A stretch of DNA of 64,000 nucleotides from Aphelocoma coerulescens (GCF_041296385.1 NC_091034.1:1376807-1440806); one strand, 5' to 3'; counted from the stretch's first letter, positions 12,655 through 25,075 are shown. The notes: generated by a model not told the origin, from the sequence alone. Numbers and translations: made by a program.

Positions 12655-12808
12655 GTTGATAAAATAAAAATTAAAGTAAAAATATAGAAATAAATACAAA
12701 AATAAAAATAAAAATAAAAATAAAAATAAAAATAAAAATAAAAATAAAAATAAAAATAAAAATAAAAATAAAAATAAAAATAAAAATAAAAATAAAAATA
12801 AAAATAAA
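12655..12808. repeat. (TAAAAA)n microsatellite
   Basis: About 150 bp of AAATAAAAAT repeats start some 15 bp after the pyrimidine tract, similar to the array at about 10980-11108. Confidence 0.94.
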
Positions 12809-13005
12809 TCCTGGAATCCATGCCGTGCCATAAAAGCAGTGCTCCCTAAGCCCCACTTTAGGCCCAGCCCAGGGGCTGCCTTTCCTTTTCCAGCCTCTCC
12901 AAGACAGTTTCTCGATTATCCCTCCCTCTCCTCCATCCCTGTCCTTCCTGGCCCCTCTCCCAGCTCCCGAGGCTTTTCCAGCTCCATCATTCCCGATGGT
13001 TCCAC

Positions 13006-13539
13006 GTTCCCCCTTTTTCTCCTCCATTTTCCCCCTTTTTCCCTTTTTTCCTATTTTTTCCCCTTTTCTCCCCTTCTCCCCCCTTTTCCCCCTTTTTCCC
13101 CCTTTTTCTCCCTTTCCCCCTTTTACTCTTTTCCCTCACTTCCCCCCTTTTTCCCTTTTCCACCCTTTTTCCCCCCTTATTCCCTTTTTTCCCACTTTTC
13201 CCCCCTTCCCCCCCTTTTTTCTCCCCTTTTCCCCCTTCTCCCCCCTTTTCCCAAATTTCCCCCTTTTTTCCCCTTTCCCCCCCTTTTCCCCTTTTTTCCC
13301 TTTTCCCCCCTTTCCACCCTTCCCCCCCCTTTTTTCCCCTTTTTATCCCCTCCCCCCTTTCCCCCTTTTTCCCTTTTTCCCCCTTTTCCCCCTTTCCCCC
13401 CCTTTTTTCCTCCTTTTCCCCCCTTTTCCTCTTTTCCCCCCTTTTTTCCCATTTCCCCCCCTTTTCACCCCTTTTCCCCCATTTTTCCCCTTCCCCCTTT
13501 TTCTCCCTTTCCCCCCTTTCCCCCCTTTCCCCCCCTTTA
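13006..13539. repeat. 530 bp pyrimidine-rich tract (CCCCTTTT-type)
   Basis: Irregular C and T runs with very few purines on the + strand, in weak tandem register. Open frames rich in Pro/Phe (or Gly/Lys on the other strand) are composition artefacts. Confidence 0.93.
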
Positions 13540-15272
13540 TTGATCCAGCTAAATATTTATTGATCCGGATAAATTTCCATTTCCCTGCTCCATCACCCCG
13601 ACCCCGCCATTCCCACGGCTGTAATTAACATTTAATAATTCACATTTCTATTTAATAATTTATATTTAGATGCAACAATGCACATTTATATTGAATAACT
13701 GATACATTAATTAATTGATTGATTCATTAATTTGCGTTCATCCCTTTTTTCCCGGGTCTGTTCTCCATTCCCACCACGATTTTGGCGTCACAGGGATTTT
13801 TATAAACCCATAAATCCCATAAATTATTTTTATAGGGTTTTTGTGGGTTTTTTTTGTCTTTCCTGGGCTTTTCCCACCTGCTTTTAGGTGGGAACCTTGC
13901 CAGGAAGTCACCTGGGTTCCCATTTATTCCCATGTATTCCCATTTATTCCCATTTATTCCCATTTCCTGGCTCTTTGGGACACAATAAATCCCAGCTGGA
14001 AGCATTTCAGTGTCGCTTTCCCCTCCTAAAACTCAAGGAAAGGCTCTAAAAGGGCAAAATCCGGGTTTTTTAAGGAGAAAAATTCCATGAGGTGATGGAG
14101 GTCGTGAGGGAACCGGGCCTTTTCCATGGATGAAAACCATTTTTGGATAAAAGAAACGGATTTTCCATGACCTGGCTGAGATAACTGTGGCCTCTTCTCA
14201 CACTTGTAGATCTCAGAGTGGAATTTTCTGGCCAAAAAAATGAACTTTTGGGGCTTTTCCCTTCTTTTTCCGTGCACAAACATCGTTCCCGGAATTTCCT
14301 TGGATGCTCTTCCAGTTGTGTTTTCCAGGCTTTGGAAAATTTGATCCCAAGGATCAAATATCAGTATTTAATGGGGAAAAAAATCCCAGTTTTTGGCACC
14401 AGCAGCCAGGAATTCCCAGCACTGGGAAGATCCCTCTTGGTGATCCTGGAGTATCCCAAATTTCCATTGGGAATTGCCCAGCCCTGAGAGCTGCCAGGGG
14501 CAGGATTTTGGGATAAAATGGACCCTTTTTGTGACGGAAACTCCTCCAGGAAGGTGTCAGCAGAAGGTGACATTGTGCAAGCTCGGGAAATATCTGGAAT
14601 TCCATCACCAAAAACTTGGGAGCCTCCAAAGTGGCCAGAATGACCAAGGAATTCCAAGGAATTCCAAGGAAGCGCGTTGGGTTCTGGGAAACAGGATAAG
14701 GGATAATAAGGAATTACTTCCGTGCGCTTGCTGTGGGAATATTTTAGATCCAAACCTTAGTCCTGTGCCGAAAATTCCTGATTTTGGGAATACCAATGGA
14801 TTTTTTTTTTTAATACGGAAAATGAGGCACCCGATCCAAGCTTTTTTCCAGGGTTTTGATGGAATTTTGAGGGTTTGGAAGGGGAACTTTGTTGCTGTGG
14901 GAATTAAATGGATCCAAGTGCAGGAACGGGAAAGGATGGAAAGGTTGAATTTGGCTTCTTGGAGGGAAAACTGGCGCCACTCCCATGGGATTTTTGGGAC
15001 AATGTATGGATTTATCATAATGAGGATAATTCATGGAATTTTGGTTGTGGTGCACTGGACCGAAACCGAGTGGGGAGGGTTCGGAGGCAGGTGTTGGAAT
15101 TTGGGTGGATTTGGGGTTCTTTGCCTGTGGATCAGGAACTACCAGGGGTTTCCATGGCTCTGGAATGGCTGGGAATGGCTGGGAATGACAAACCCCATGG
15201 AATTGGACCAACTCATGGAATGCTCCATAACCAAGCCAAGAGATTCCTGGAGATCTGAAGGGAATCTCCACG
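13540..15272. other. unique intronic sequence, AT-richer 5' part
   Basis: No exon is seen. 13550-13760 is AT-rich with TTTAATAATT and ATTAATTAATTGATT words. A four-copy CCCATTTATT run lies at about 13918-13965. The rest is ordinary. Confidence 0.5.
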
Positions 15273-16130
15273 CCATTCCCAGCCATTCCCTGACATTCCC
15301 AGACATTCCCTGCCATTCCCAGCCATTCCCAACCACTCCCAACCATTCCCAGCCATTCCCTTTCATTCCCAACCATTCCCAGTCATTCCCAGCCATTCCC
15401 TGCCATTCCCAGTCATTCCCAGCCATTTCCAGTCATTCCATGCCATTCCCAGCCATTCCCTGCCATTCCCAGTCATTCCCAAGCATTTCCAGTCATTCCC
15501 ACCCATTCCCACAAATTCCCTCTCATTCCCAGCCAACCCCTGTCATTCCCAATGATTCCCAGTCATTCCCAGCCATTCCCAACCACTCCCAACCATTCCC
15601 TGCCATTCCCTTTCATTCCCAGCCATTCCCAACCATTCCCAACCACTCCCAGCCATTCCCAACCATTCCCGGCCATTTCCAACCATTCCCTGCCATTCCC
15701 TTTCATTCCCAGTCATTCCCAGCCATTCCCAGCCATTTCCAGTCATTCTGTGTCATTCCCAACCACTCCCAACCATTCCCAACCATTCCCTGCCATTCCC
15801 TTTCATTCCCAGTCATTCCCAGCCATTCCCAGCCATTTCCAGTCATTCTGTGTCATTCCCAACCACTCCCAACCATTCCCAACCATTCCCTGCCATTCCC
15901 TTTCATTCCCAGTCATTCCCAAGCATTTCCAGTTATTCCCACCCATTCCCACAAATTCTCTCTCATTCCCAGCCAATCCCTGTCATTCTCTGCCGTTCCC
16001 AGTCATTCCCTGACATTCTCAACCATTCCCAGCCATTCCCAGCCATTCCATTTCATTCCCTGCCATCCTATAATTCCCAGCCATTCCCAGCGCCATTCCC
16101 CGTCATTTCCAATCATTCCCAGCCATTCCA
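15273..16130. repeat. decameric minisatellite (CCATTCCCAG)
   Basis: About 85 ten-base units such as CCATTCCCAG, TCATTCCCAG and CCATTCCCTG. Superficially like CATTC satellites but with a 10 bp period. A short related patch recurs at about 17175-17212. Confidence 0.94.
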
Positions 16131-17710
16131 AGCAGAAGGAGCTTCAAGGTTGAATATCCCGGTGGTGTTTCCCGGGATTTAAATGAATATCCAGGGAGAG
16201 CACCCCAACCCTCGGGCTCCCATTTTCCAGAGCTCTGCCTTGTCCCAAATCCCGCTTTATTCGGAGGAAGTTGTGCCGCCGTTGACTTGTTTAGAAAACA
16301 TCCATGAAAACAATGGAATTCCCGGTTTTTCCAAGGGCACCACCGGTGGTTTCCAAGATGTCGGATTGGCCAGGTGGCTGCTGAGTGCTGGCACAGGGAT
16401 CCCAGCCTGGCACAGGAATTTCTCCCTGGCACAGGGATCTCTCCCTGCCTGCCATGGCTCTGGAATTGTCCAGCAGCCCCAGGAATTCCCTCTCTCCGGG
16501 ATTGGAATCTTTGGGAATCTTTGGGTGTGGAGGGAAGAAGGGCAGGCCGGGCAATGTTTGGGATTTCAAAGGAATCATATGGCAGGAATTACGTGGCACA
16601 CCTGGGAAGGTGCAGGGAATCCCACCTGTTCCTTTTGGGATCACGATCTCCAAAGGAACAGCCGGGAGTCAGCGCATCCCAGTTTTATTCCCAGTGAAAA
16701 TGAATTCCTGCCCTCAGCTTTTCCCATTTATCCTCCTGCCATCCCTTGTCCGGTTTTCCCTCCCCACAACCTCCCCAATTCCAATCCCGAGCCGCAGGAA
16801 TCCCGGAAAGATGGAAAAAAGAGACAAAAGCTCCCAATGCTGTTTCACCCCCCAAAACCCCAGGAATTCCAACAGTTTCTTGGGGGGGGACGCAAGTCCT
16901 TGATTCAGCTCCCCTCTCCCGGACCCGGCGTGTCCCGAATGGAATCGTTTCCCTGCATTCCCCAAGTGGGAATATCAAAATGTTCCTTGAGAATTCCAGG
17001 GAATTCTCTCTGCTCTGGAAAACGCGGTTGGGGAGCGGGGCTGGGTTTGGCTCCGGCAGGGTCAGGGCTCGGCTTTCCGAGCCTGGAACCGAATCCTGGA
17101 TTCCTGGGAGCCTGGAAGGGTGAGGGATTCTCATGTGGGCACCTCAGGAGCTGGGAAAGGTTTTTCCTGGGACATTTCTGTCATTCCCAGCCATTCCCTG
17201 TCATTCCCAGGGCAGGAACTCCCCAAGGTTGAATATCCCAGTGGGGTTTCCCAGGATGAAAATGAATATCCGAGGAGAGCGTGAATGTCCCAAAACGAAT
17301 GTCCCAGGAGCTGGGGGTGGGAATTTTCTTCTCACAGCACTTCCTTGTTTGCTTTCCCAGGAGTTTTCCTTGGGTTTCCAACTCTTTTCCCAGTCTTTAG
17401 GATTGGCTTAATTTGGGTGTTAGCTCAGAACCAGTTTGGGGCCGGGCACAAAATTCCCATCCTTTTTGCGCCGTCGTGGTCCCAAGGGAACTGAAAATTT
17501 GATATCAGGGACAATCCCTGCACAGCACAATCCCAACTCTTGGCTCTCCTGATTCCTGTGGCGCGGTCAAAACTGAGTTTAAACAACGGAAAAATCCCGG
17601 GATTGCTGGGAACGAGGGAAGGGAAGCAGAAAACACAACTTTTCTCCTCAAATCCCAGTGAGTCAGCACACCCAGGTGGTGCTGCCCTGGCCTGGCCGGG
17701 GCTGCCCCGG
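16131..17710. other. unique intronic sequence with a local 65 bp duplication
   Basis: The flank at about 16145-16203 (AAGGTTGAATATCCC, GTTTCCC, AAATGAATATCC, GGAGAGC) recurs at about 17224-17282, next to the small CATTCCCAG patch. The array edge and its flank were evidently copied together. No exon seen. Confidence 0.55.
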
Positions 17711-19465
17711 CCCCAGAACCGCAGGAGGAGCCGCTCTGCCCTCACTCCGCAGCTCCAGAACCGCAGGAGGAGCCGCTCTGCCCTCACTCCGCAGCTCCAG
17801 AACCGCAGGAGGAGCCGCTCTGCCCTCACTCCGCAGCTCCAGAGTCGCAGGAGGAGCTGCTCTGTCCCGGGTTCCAAAGCCCCAGAACCGCAGGAGGAGC
17901 CGCTCTGCCCCGGGTTCCGCAGCTCCAGAACCACAGGAGGAGCCACTCTGCCCCGGGTTCTGCAGCCCCAGAACCGCAGGAGGAGCTGCTCTGCCCTCGC
18001 TCCGCAGCCCCAGAACCACAGGAGGAGCCGCTCTGCCCCGGGTTCCACTGCCCCAGAACCGCAGGAGGAGCTGCTCTGTCCCGGGTTCCAAAGCCCCAGA
18101 ACCGCAGGAGGAGCCGCTCTATCCCGGGTTTGCTGCCCCAGAACCGCAGGAGGAGCTGCTCTGTCCCGGGTTCCGCTGCCCCAGAACCACAGGAGGAGCC
18201 GCTCTATCCCGGGTTTGCTGCCCCAGAACCGCAGGAGGAGCCGCTCTGCCCCAGGTTCTACAGCCCAAGAACCACAGGAGGAGCCGCTCTGCCCTGGGTT
18301 CCGCGGCCCCAGAACCGCAGGAGGAGCCGATCTGTCCCGGGTTCCGCAGCCCCGGAACCGCAGGAGGAGCCGCTCTGCCCTCGCTCCGCAGCCCCAGAAC
18401 CACAGGAGGAGCCGCTCTGCCCCGGGTTCCACTGCCCCAGAACCGCAGGAGGAGCTGCTCTGTCCCGGGTTCCGCTGCCCCAGAACCACAGGAGGAGCCG
18501 CTCTATCCCGGGTTTGCTGCCCCAGAACCGCAGGAGGAGCTGCTCTGTCCCGGGTTCCGCTGCCCCAGAACCGCAGGAGGAGCCGCTCTGCCCCGGATTC
18601 CAAAGCCCCAGAACCGCAGGAGGAGCCGCTCTGCCCCGGGTTCCGCAGCCCAAGAACCGCAGCAGGAGCTGCTCTATCGCGGGTTCCAAAGCCCCAGAAC
18701 CGCAGGAGGAGCCGCTCTGCCCCGGGTTCCAAAGCCCCAGAACGGCAACAGGAGCCGCTCTGCCCTCGCTCCGCAGCCCCAGAACCGCAGGAGGAGCCGC
18801 TCTGCCCCGGGTTCCGCGGCTCCAGAACCACAGGAGGAGCCGCTCTGCCCCGGGTTCCAAAGCCCCAGAACCGCAGGAAGAGCCGCTCTGCCCCGGGTTC
18901 CGCAGCCCCAGAACCGCCGGAGGAGCCGCTCTGCCCCGGGTTCCGCTGCCCCAGAACCGCAGGAGGAGCCGCTCTGCCCTCGCTCCTCAGCTCCAGAACC
19001 GCAGGAGGAGCCGCTCTGCCCCGGGTTCTGCAGCCCCAGAACCGCAGGAGGAGCCGCTCTGCCCCGGGTTCCGCTGCCCCAGAACCGCAGGAGGAGCCGA
19101 TCTGTCCCGGGTTCCGCTGCTCCAGAACCGCAGGAGGAGCCGCTCTATCCCAGGTTCCGCTGCCCCAGAACCGCAGGAGGAGCTGCTCTGCCCCGGGTTC
19201 CGCGGCCCCAGAACCGCAGGAGGAGCCGCTCTGCCCTCGCTCTGCAGCTCCAGAACCGCAGGAGGAGCTGCTCTGCCCCGTGTTCCGCTGCCCCAGAACC
19301 GCAGGAGGAGCTGCTCTGCCCTCGCTCCGCAGCTCCAGAACCACAGGAGGAGCCGCTCTGTCCCAGGTTCCACAGCCCCAGAACCGCAGGAGGAGCCGCT
19401 CTGTCCCAGGTTCCACGGCTCCAGAACCCCAGGATGAGCCGCTCTGCCCTCACTCCGCTGCCCTG
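17711..19465. repeat. GC-rich minisatellite, 42 bp unit, 1.75 kb
   Basis: About 40 units carry CAGAACCGCAGGAGGAGCCG, then CTCTGCCCCGGGTTCCGC or CTCTGCCCTCGCTCCGC. The unit is 42 bp (14 codons), so it stays open for hundreds of codons in all three + frames (up to 684) and on the - strand (663). The three + frames read PEPQEEPLCPGF-, RTAGGAALPRVP- and NRRRSRSAPGS-like repeats. Openness in many frames at once, with no domain or splice structure, argues against coding. Confidence 0.93.
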
Positions 19466-19579
19466 CCCCGGCCAGAGCTGCCGCAGCCTCGGCTCCGACC
19501 CCGGCTGGCCCCGCGCCCCCTCCTCCCTTCCCCCCGCGGCATCCCGGGCTCCTTCCCGGGGGTTTTTAATATTCCAGCC

Positions 19580-20030
19580 GCACCTTCCACATGAGCTGTG
19601 CTGAAGGGCCGGGTGTCGGGGTTCATTGATATCACCCGCGGCTGCGCGGGGCTGTCAGCTGCACATTCAGCCTCCCGCGACCCCCTAAGGTGCGGGTCCT
19701 GGCAGCTCTAAAGGAATCCGCACAAAAAAAATCCCTTTTTTTTGTTCGGCCCAAGGTGAGACAATGCGGGCAGGGCCCTGCTGCAGATGACAGCGCTGAT
19801 AAAGGAGCGCGGCGCAGGGATATCTTTCCTTTCTTCGCGCTGCTTCATTCAATCCTTCTTTCTGTCACTCGCATTCTCTCCTCCCTGCACTTCCCTTTCT
19901 TCTCTTTCTTCAGCGACCGGCCCGGGGGTTCAATCGCCGGCGAATGTCACAGCCCCGCGTCCCAGAGCATCCGCGGGGGCACGTCCTGCTCGGGGTTTTT
20001 CTGGCAGCCGCGTCCCGGGGGGTTTTCCTG
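19580..20030. promoter_or_regulatory. candidate conserved/CpG-rich noncoding block
   Basis: Repeat-free and CpG-rich, with a GATA-type CTGATAAAGG at about 19796 and unusual word content compared with flanks. Low-confidence inference from composition only. Confidence 0.22.
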
Positions 20031-20084
20031 ACAGGAATGTAAAGCTGGGAGTGTTTTTTGGGGGGGGAAAGAGGGCAGGGGAGA

Positions 20085-20730
20085 GGGGGAAATGCGGAGA
20101 GAAGGAGAGAAAAGGTGGCAGAAATGTGGGAGAAAAAGCTGGGGAAAGCAGGATAATGGCGAGGCGGGAGGGTGTGAATATTGACAGATTGATATAAATA
20201 TATCAATATATTAAAAAATATATAAATATATTTTAAAAATATATAAATATATTAAAAATATATCTAAATATATGGTGTAACACCCAAATCAAACCCCGCA
20301 GGGACACAGCGAGGTGGGGAAACGTGGAGGGGAAGAGGGAGGAGGTGGCAAAATACAGGAAAAAAAGCTGGGAAATCGGAATAACAGCGAGGTGAGAGCG
20401 TGTGAATTTTGATTAAAAATATATAAATATATATCAAAAATAGAGAAATATATAAAAAAAAATATAAATATATTTAAAGAATACATAAATATATGGGGTA
20501 ACACCCAAATCAAACCCCACAGGGACACAGCGAGGTGGGGAAACGTGGAGGGGAAGAGAGAAAAGGTGGCAAAATGTGGGAAAAAAAGCAGGGAAAAGTG
20601 GAATAACGGCGAGGCAGGATGGTGTGAATACTGACAGATTTATTTAAATATATCAATATATTAAAAAATATATTAAAAATACATATAAATATATGGGGCA
20701 ACACCCAAATCAAACCCCACAGGGACACAG
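20085..20730. repeat. tandem repeat, about 200-222 bp unit, three copies
   Basis: The word AACACCCAAATCAAACCCC occurs at about 20280, 20500 and 20700. Each unit joins a GC block (CACAGCGAGGTGGGGAAACG, GGTGGCAAAAT) to an AT block (ATATAAATATATT runs). Confidence 0.9.
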
Positions 20731-20878
20731 TGCGATAAAAAATTTCCGATAATCCCAAAAACCCCAATGAGTTGTGCTGCATCCCGGATTTCCCAGATGG
20801 AGCACGGAGTGAGGGAAGGGAAGTGGCGGCTCCCAGAATTCCGACACCAGGATAAAGGGGCAGGGTGGAGGCAGCGCG

Positions 20879-21571
20879 TTCCTCCTGTGGGGTTGTTGTG
20901 GGGTTTTTGCTCTGCTGCCCCACCCGCGTTCCTCCTGTGGGGTTATTGCCGGGTGATCCTTCTGCTGCCCCATCTGCGTTCCTCCTGTGGGGTTGTTGTG
21001 GGGTGATCCCTCTGCCGCCCCATTCACGTTCCTCCTGTGGGGTTGTGGTTGGGTGATTGCTCTGCTGCCCCATTCATGTTCCTCCTGTGGGGTTGTTGTG
21101 GGGTTTTTGCTCCGCTGCCCCATTCGCGTTCCTCCTGTGGGGTTTTTGTGGGGTGATCGCTCTGCTGCCCCATTCACGTTCCTCCTGTGGGGTTTTTGTG
21201 GGGTGATCGCTCTGCTGCCCCATTCACGTTCCTCCTGTGGGGTTTTTGTGGGGTGATCGCTCTGCTGCCCCATTCGCATTCCTCCTGTGGGGTTTTTGTG
21301 GGGTGATCCCTCTGCTGCCCCATTCGCATTCCTCCTGTGGGGTTATTGTGGGGTGATCACTCTGCTGCCCCATTCACATTCCTCCTGTGGGGTTTTTGTG
21401 GGGTGATCCCTCTGCTGCCCCATTCGCATTCCTCCTGTGGGGTTTTTGTGGGGTGATCCCTCTGCTGCCCCATTCACATTCCTCCTGTGGGGTTGTTGTG
21501 GGGTGATCCCTCTGCTGCCCCATTCACGTTCCTCCTGTGGGGTTTTTGTGGGGTGATCACTCTGCTGCCCC
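20879..21571. repeat. minisatellite, exact 50 bp unit, 14 copies
   Basis: Units read CCTCCTGTGGGGTTTTTGTG, GGGTGATCGCTCTGCTGCCC, CATTCACGTT. The period is constant at 50 bp from 20881 and differences between units are few. Confidence 0.96.
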
Positions 21572-22049
21572 AGCCGCACCCTCCATGCTCCAGGCAACAC
21601 CAAAACGTCACCTTTTTGTGAAATTGGTTCCTCTTCCCTGAAAAAGTCTCAAACTGGGAGGTCTTGATGTGTCCGGGCAGGGCTGGAGCAGCAGGAGAAG
21701 CACAGGACAGGATTGAGGGTCCCTGGCGGAGCCATGGAGGGGTTTGGGATGGGAACAAAGGGGAGCTGGAAAGGGGCTGGAGGAGATGGGATGGAGCTTG
21801 TGGGGTGGGAACAGCCAAGGGTCTGCCACGGCTGGGATGGGCTGGCACAGCCTGCGGCAGAAGGGCTGGGATTGGGATTGGGATGTGCTGGGCCAGGGCT
21901 GGAGCAGGAGGGATGGGGATGGGATTGGGATTGGGATTGGGAAGTGCTGGTATAGCCAGGGGGCCAGGACTGGGGCAGGAGGGTGGCAGCACTTCGGGAA
22001 CATGAACTGGGACCAAGCCATGGGAGCAAGGGTTGCCATGGCCTGGAAA
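21572..22049. other. unique sequence with a small GGGATT run
   Basis: No exon is seen. Imperfect GGGATTGGGATT words at about 21868-21950. Confidence 0.5.
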
Positions 22050-22410
22050 CTCTGACCCTGGATTTGCGGGATGGGGTGGAGCCTCTGGACCTTGATTTGT
22101 GGGATGGGATGGAGATTCTGGACCCAGATTTGTGGGATGGGATGGAGATTCTGGACCCAGATTTGTGGGATGGGATGGAGCCTCTGGACCTGGATTTGTG
22201 GGATGGAGACTCTGGACCCGGATTTGAGGGATGGGATGGAGCCTCTGGACCCGGATTTGTGGGATGGGATGGAGCCTCTGGACCCGGATTTGAGGGATGG
22301 GATGGAGCCTCTGGACCTGGATTTGTGGGATGGAGACTCTGGACCCGGATTTGAGGGATGGGATGGAGCCTCTGGACCTGGATTTGTGGGATGGGATGGA
22401 GCCTCTGGGC
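22050..22410. repeat. minisatellite, 33 bp unit (with 24 bp variants)
   Basis: Units join GATTTGTGGGATGGGATGGA to GCCTCTGGACCCG. Some units lack nine bases (GGATGGAGACTCTGGACC form). Confidence 0.93.
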
Positions 22411-23342
22411 GCACAGGATGGGAATGAACAGGTCACACCACAGCCAATCCACCCCAAAGTGGAGACAAACTTCTGCTGGGGCCTCCGCAGCTCCCGAGAC
22501 GTGGCTGTGGGGCTCCTGCTCTGCCAGCTCTGGGAAAATTCCCAACTGAAACCCACTGGAATAGGTTAGGACTGCAGGATGGGCTCTGGGATGGGATCTG
22601 GGATGGGATCTGGGATGGAAGCACAGCCACGTTTCCAGAGGAGAACCCAGGAGTGAGGGTGACACTGCCCAGAGGTGTCCAGCACCCACCTGGGGCTGTT
22701 CCCAGGCTGATCCTGGGGTGTTTTCCCGAGGTGTTGAGCACTCCTGGGAATTTCAGAGCCGTGTTTGTGCTTCCCGGCCCCTCAGGGATGCTTCCAGCTC
22801 GTGGAGAGCAGTTTGGGGTTGCTCTGTGCTCCGAACGGGGAGCAGAGTGGGGTGAGGAGCTCCTGGAGGTTCTCCCTGGCTCTGGAGGCTGTGGTGCTCC
22901 AGGAAAACAGGGGGAAAACAGCAGGGCTGGAGCACGGGGTGGGATCCCAGTGAGCTGGGCATCCCCAGGGTGTCCCTGCCTCTCCCTGGCCCTGGCTGGA
23001 GCTGCTGCCCAGTCCAGGTGTGGCAGGGACTGATGGATGCCAGTCCCAAACCGGAGCTGAGCATGAGGAGGAGCAGCTGGGCCCAGGCCATGGAGCTGCC
23101 CCGGGACCCACAGGAACCAAACCCAGCGTGCCAGGATAAACCCAGACAGGGAATTTTACCCCCTGCTCCATCTCTCCCTGATTTTCCAACCCCAGGTCCC
23201 ACAGCCACGCTGGTCCCTCGTGTCTCCTGCAGGCCAGGAAATCCGGGCTCAGCTTCCCTGTAAATCCAGGGGTATCCAGGATCGGATCTCCCATCCCTGC
23301 TGCCTTACCCCGTAAATCCAGGGGTTTACCTCATAAATACAT
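22411..23342. other. unique intronic sequence
   Basis: A four-copy GGGATGGGATCT patch lies at about 22578-22618. No exon seen. Confidence 0.5.
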
Positions 23343-23757
23343 CCTTCCTTCCTTCCTTCCTTCCTTCCTTCCTTCCTTCCTTCCTTCCTTCCTTCCTTCC
23401 TTCCTTCCTTCCTTCCTTCCTTCCTTCCTTCCTTCCTTCCTTCCTTCCTTCCTTCCTTCCTTCCTTCCTTCCTTCCTTCCTTCCTTCCTTCCTTCCTTCC
23501 TTCCAAATTCCTTCCTTCCAAATTCCTTCCAAATTCCTTCCTTCCTTCCTTCCTTCCTTCCTTCCTTCCTTCCTTCCTTCCTTCCTTCCTTCCTTCCTTC
23601 CGAATTCCGAATTCCGAATTCCTTCCTTCCGAATTCCTTCCTTCCTTCCGAATTCCTTCCTCCCTTCCTCCTTCCCTTCCTCTCTCCCTCCCTCCCTTCC
23701 CTTCCTTCCCTTCCTTCCCTTCCTTTCCTTCCCTCCCTCCCTCCCTCCCTCCCTCTC
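23343..23757. repeat. (CCTT)n tetranucleotide microsatellite, 415 bp
   Basis: Near-pure CCTT to about 23503, then interrupted by AAATT and CGAATT words, ending in TCCCTCCCTCCC. Lys/Glu/Gly/Arg-rich frames on the other strand are artefacts. Confidence 0.96.
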
Positions 23758-23771
23758 TCCCGGACCCTGCG

Positions 23772-23915
23772 CCTGCCACAGGCACGAGGCCATGAATATG
23801 GAAGTGCCGAAGGGGCCTTTTATGGCCCCCACAGCTGTGTGGGGCTGGGGCCGGCCCCGTTACCTCAGGCCGCCTGAAAAGGCCAAACAAAAGCCCGAAG
23901 AAAGAGGGCGAGGGG
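23772..23915. promoter_or_regulatory. candidate muscle-type regulatory block (CArG box plus E-box)
   Basis: A perfect SRF-type CArG box, CCTTTTATGG, lies at 23816-23825. An E-box CAGCTG lies 6 bp downstream at 23832-23837. A second A/T core flanked by CC and GG (CCATGAATATGG) lies just upstream at about 23790. CArG plus E-box pairing is established for muscle enhancers, and PAX7 acts in muscle progenitors. That this block regulates PAX7 is inference. Confidence 0.35.
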
Positions 23916-24221
23916 CGGAGGGGGGCAGGGAAGGCGAGAACCAGGAAAAAGTTGAAAGGAAAGAAAAGAGGGCTGGAGTTGATGGATATTCCATCTGTTT
24001 GTGTTCAGGGAATCAACAAAGGCTGCCGGGGACGTGGCTCCCTGTTTGCCCTCCCTCCCTCCCTCCCTGTTTGCCTCCGAATGTTCGGGATGGGTTGGTT
24101 TTGTTTGCCTCTGGAAGGAGCAGAGAGTTTTGGGGTTTGTGTTGTGTGTGGGGACAGGGCAGAGCTGGATGGGGCTTGGGATCAGCCCCGTGGATCCCAG
24201 TATTCCCACACGGAGCCTCTG
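23916..24221. other. unique intronic sequence
   Basis: No exon is seen. A short CTCCCTCCCTCCC run lies at about 24050. Confidence 0.5.
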
Positions 24222-24412
24222 GGATCGGCTCTGGGATGGGATCTATGATCGGATCTGTGATTGGAGCTGGGATCAGATCTGGGATCGGATCTGGGATTGC
24301 ATCTGGGATGGGATCTAGGATCAGATCTGGGATTGGATCTGGGATTTAATCTGGGATTGGATCTGGGATCAGATCTGGGATTGGATCTGGGATTGAATCT
24401 TGGATGAGATCC
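24222..24412. repeat. minisatellite (GGGATTGGATCT, about 12 bp)
   Basis: About 16 variants of GGGATCGGATCT and GGGATTGGATCT. Confidence 0.92.
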
Positions 24413-25075
24413 TTCCACCTGATAAAGGAGGACAAGTTCTGGGCTCTTCCCAGAGTTTGGGATCCACGCGTGGCTTTGCGAAAGAGCAGCTGGTCAGGGG
24501 TGGAATTCCGTCTGCTTTGTGAGTTTGGAAAAGCCCTGCTGGAGCTCAGCTCCCAGGCCAAGGCATGTTCCGAGCCTGGAGTCACCTGGAATGGCTGAGA
24601 GAGGAGTCTGGGGAGCTGTGGGGATTGTCCGCGCTCGGAGCAGGTCCTGGTGTGGGCCAGAGGCTTTTGGGGATGGATATTCCAAGGAAAACGGGATCTC
24701 TCCAGCTTTTTCTTCCCAAAATCTGGTGGTTGGTCGTGCCTCTGGAGCTGGGCTGAGCTCAGAGGGATGAAGGCTCGGGTTCAAATTGAGGGATTTTTAA
24801 TTGAGGGGAAATGCGGGGTGAGGGGGCAGAATTCTGGACCTCTGTGAATCCCAAATGGAGCCTTTGACCAAAGGAAAATTCTCTCTGGAATCTCGTTTGT
24901 ATTCCATGGCCAGGTGAGAGAGAAGGGATTGGGAAAGGAGCTTTAGGATCATCCACCTCCAACCCTGCACAAGGGTTTTCCCAAAATCCTCGATCCCTGA
25001 GCTGGGAGGGGAATTCTGGAGGAACTGGGAGCAGAGGGAGGGATGGCGTGAGAAAAATGGAGTGACATAAGGAAA
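24413..25075. other. unique intronic sequence
   Basis: No exon with splice sites is seen; no repeat recognised. Confidence 0.5.

Noticed and set aside
17425..19604. Open frames of 430-684 codons on both strands
   Set aside because: They coincide with a 42 bp tandem array, are open in several frames at once and show no domain, start context or splice sites.
20879..21571. Regularly spaced repeats resembling a CRISPR array
   Set aside because: Units are contiguous with no unique spacers and the host is a vertebrate.
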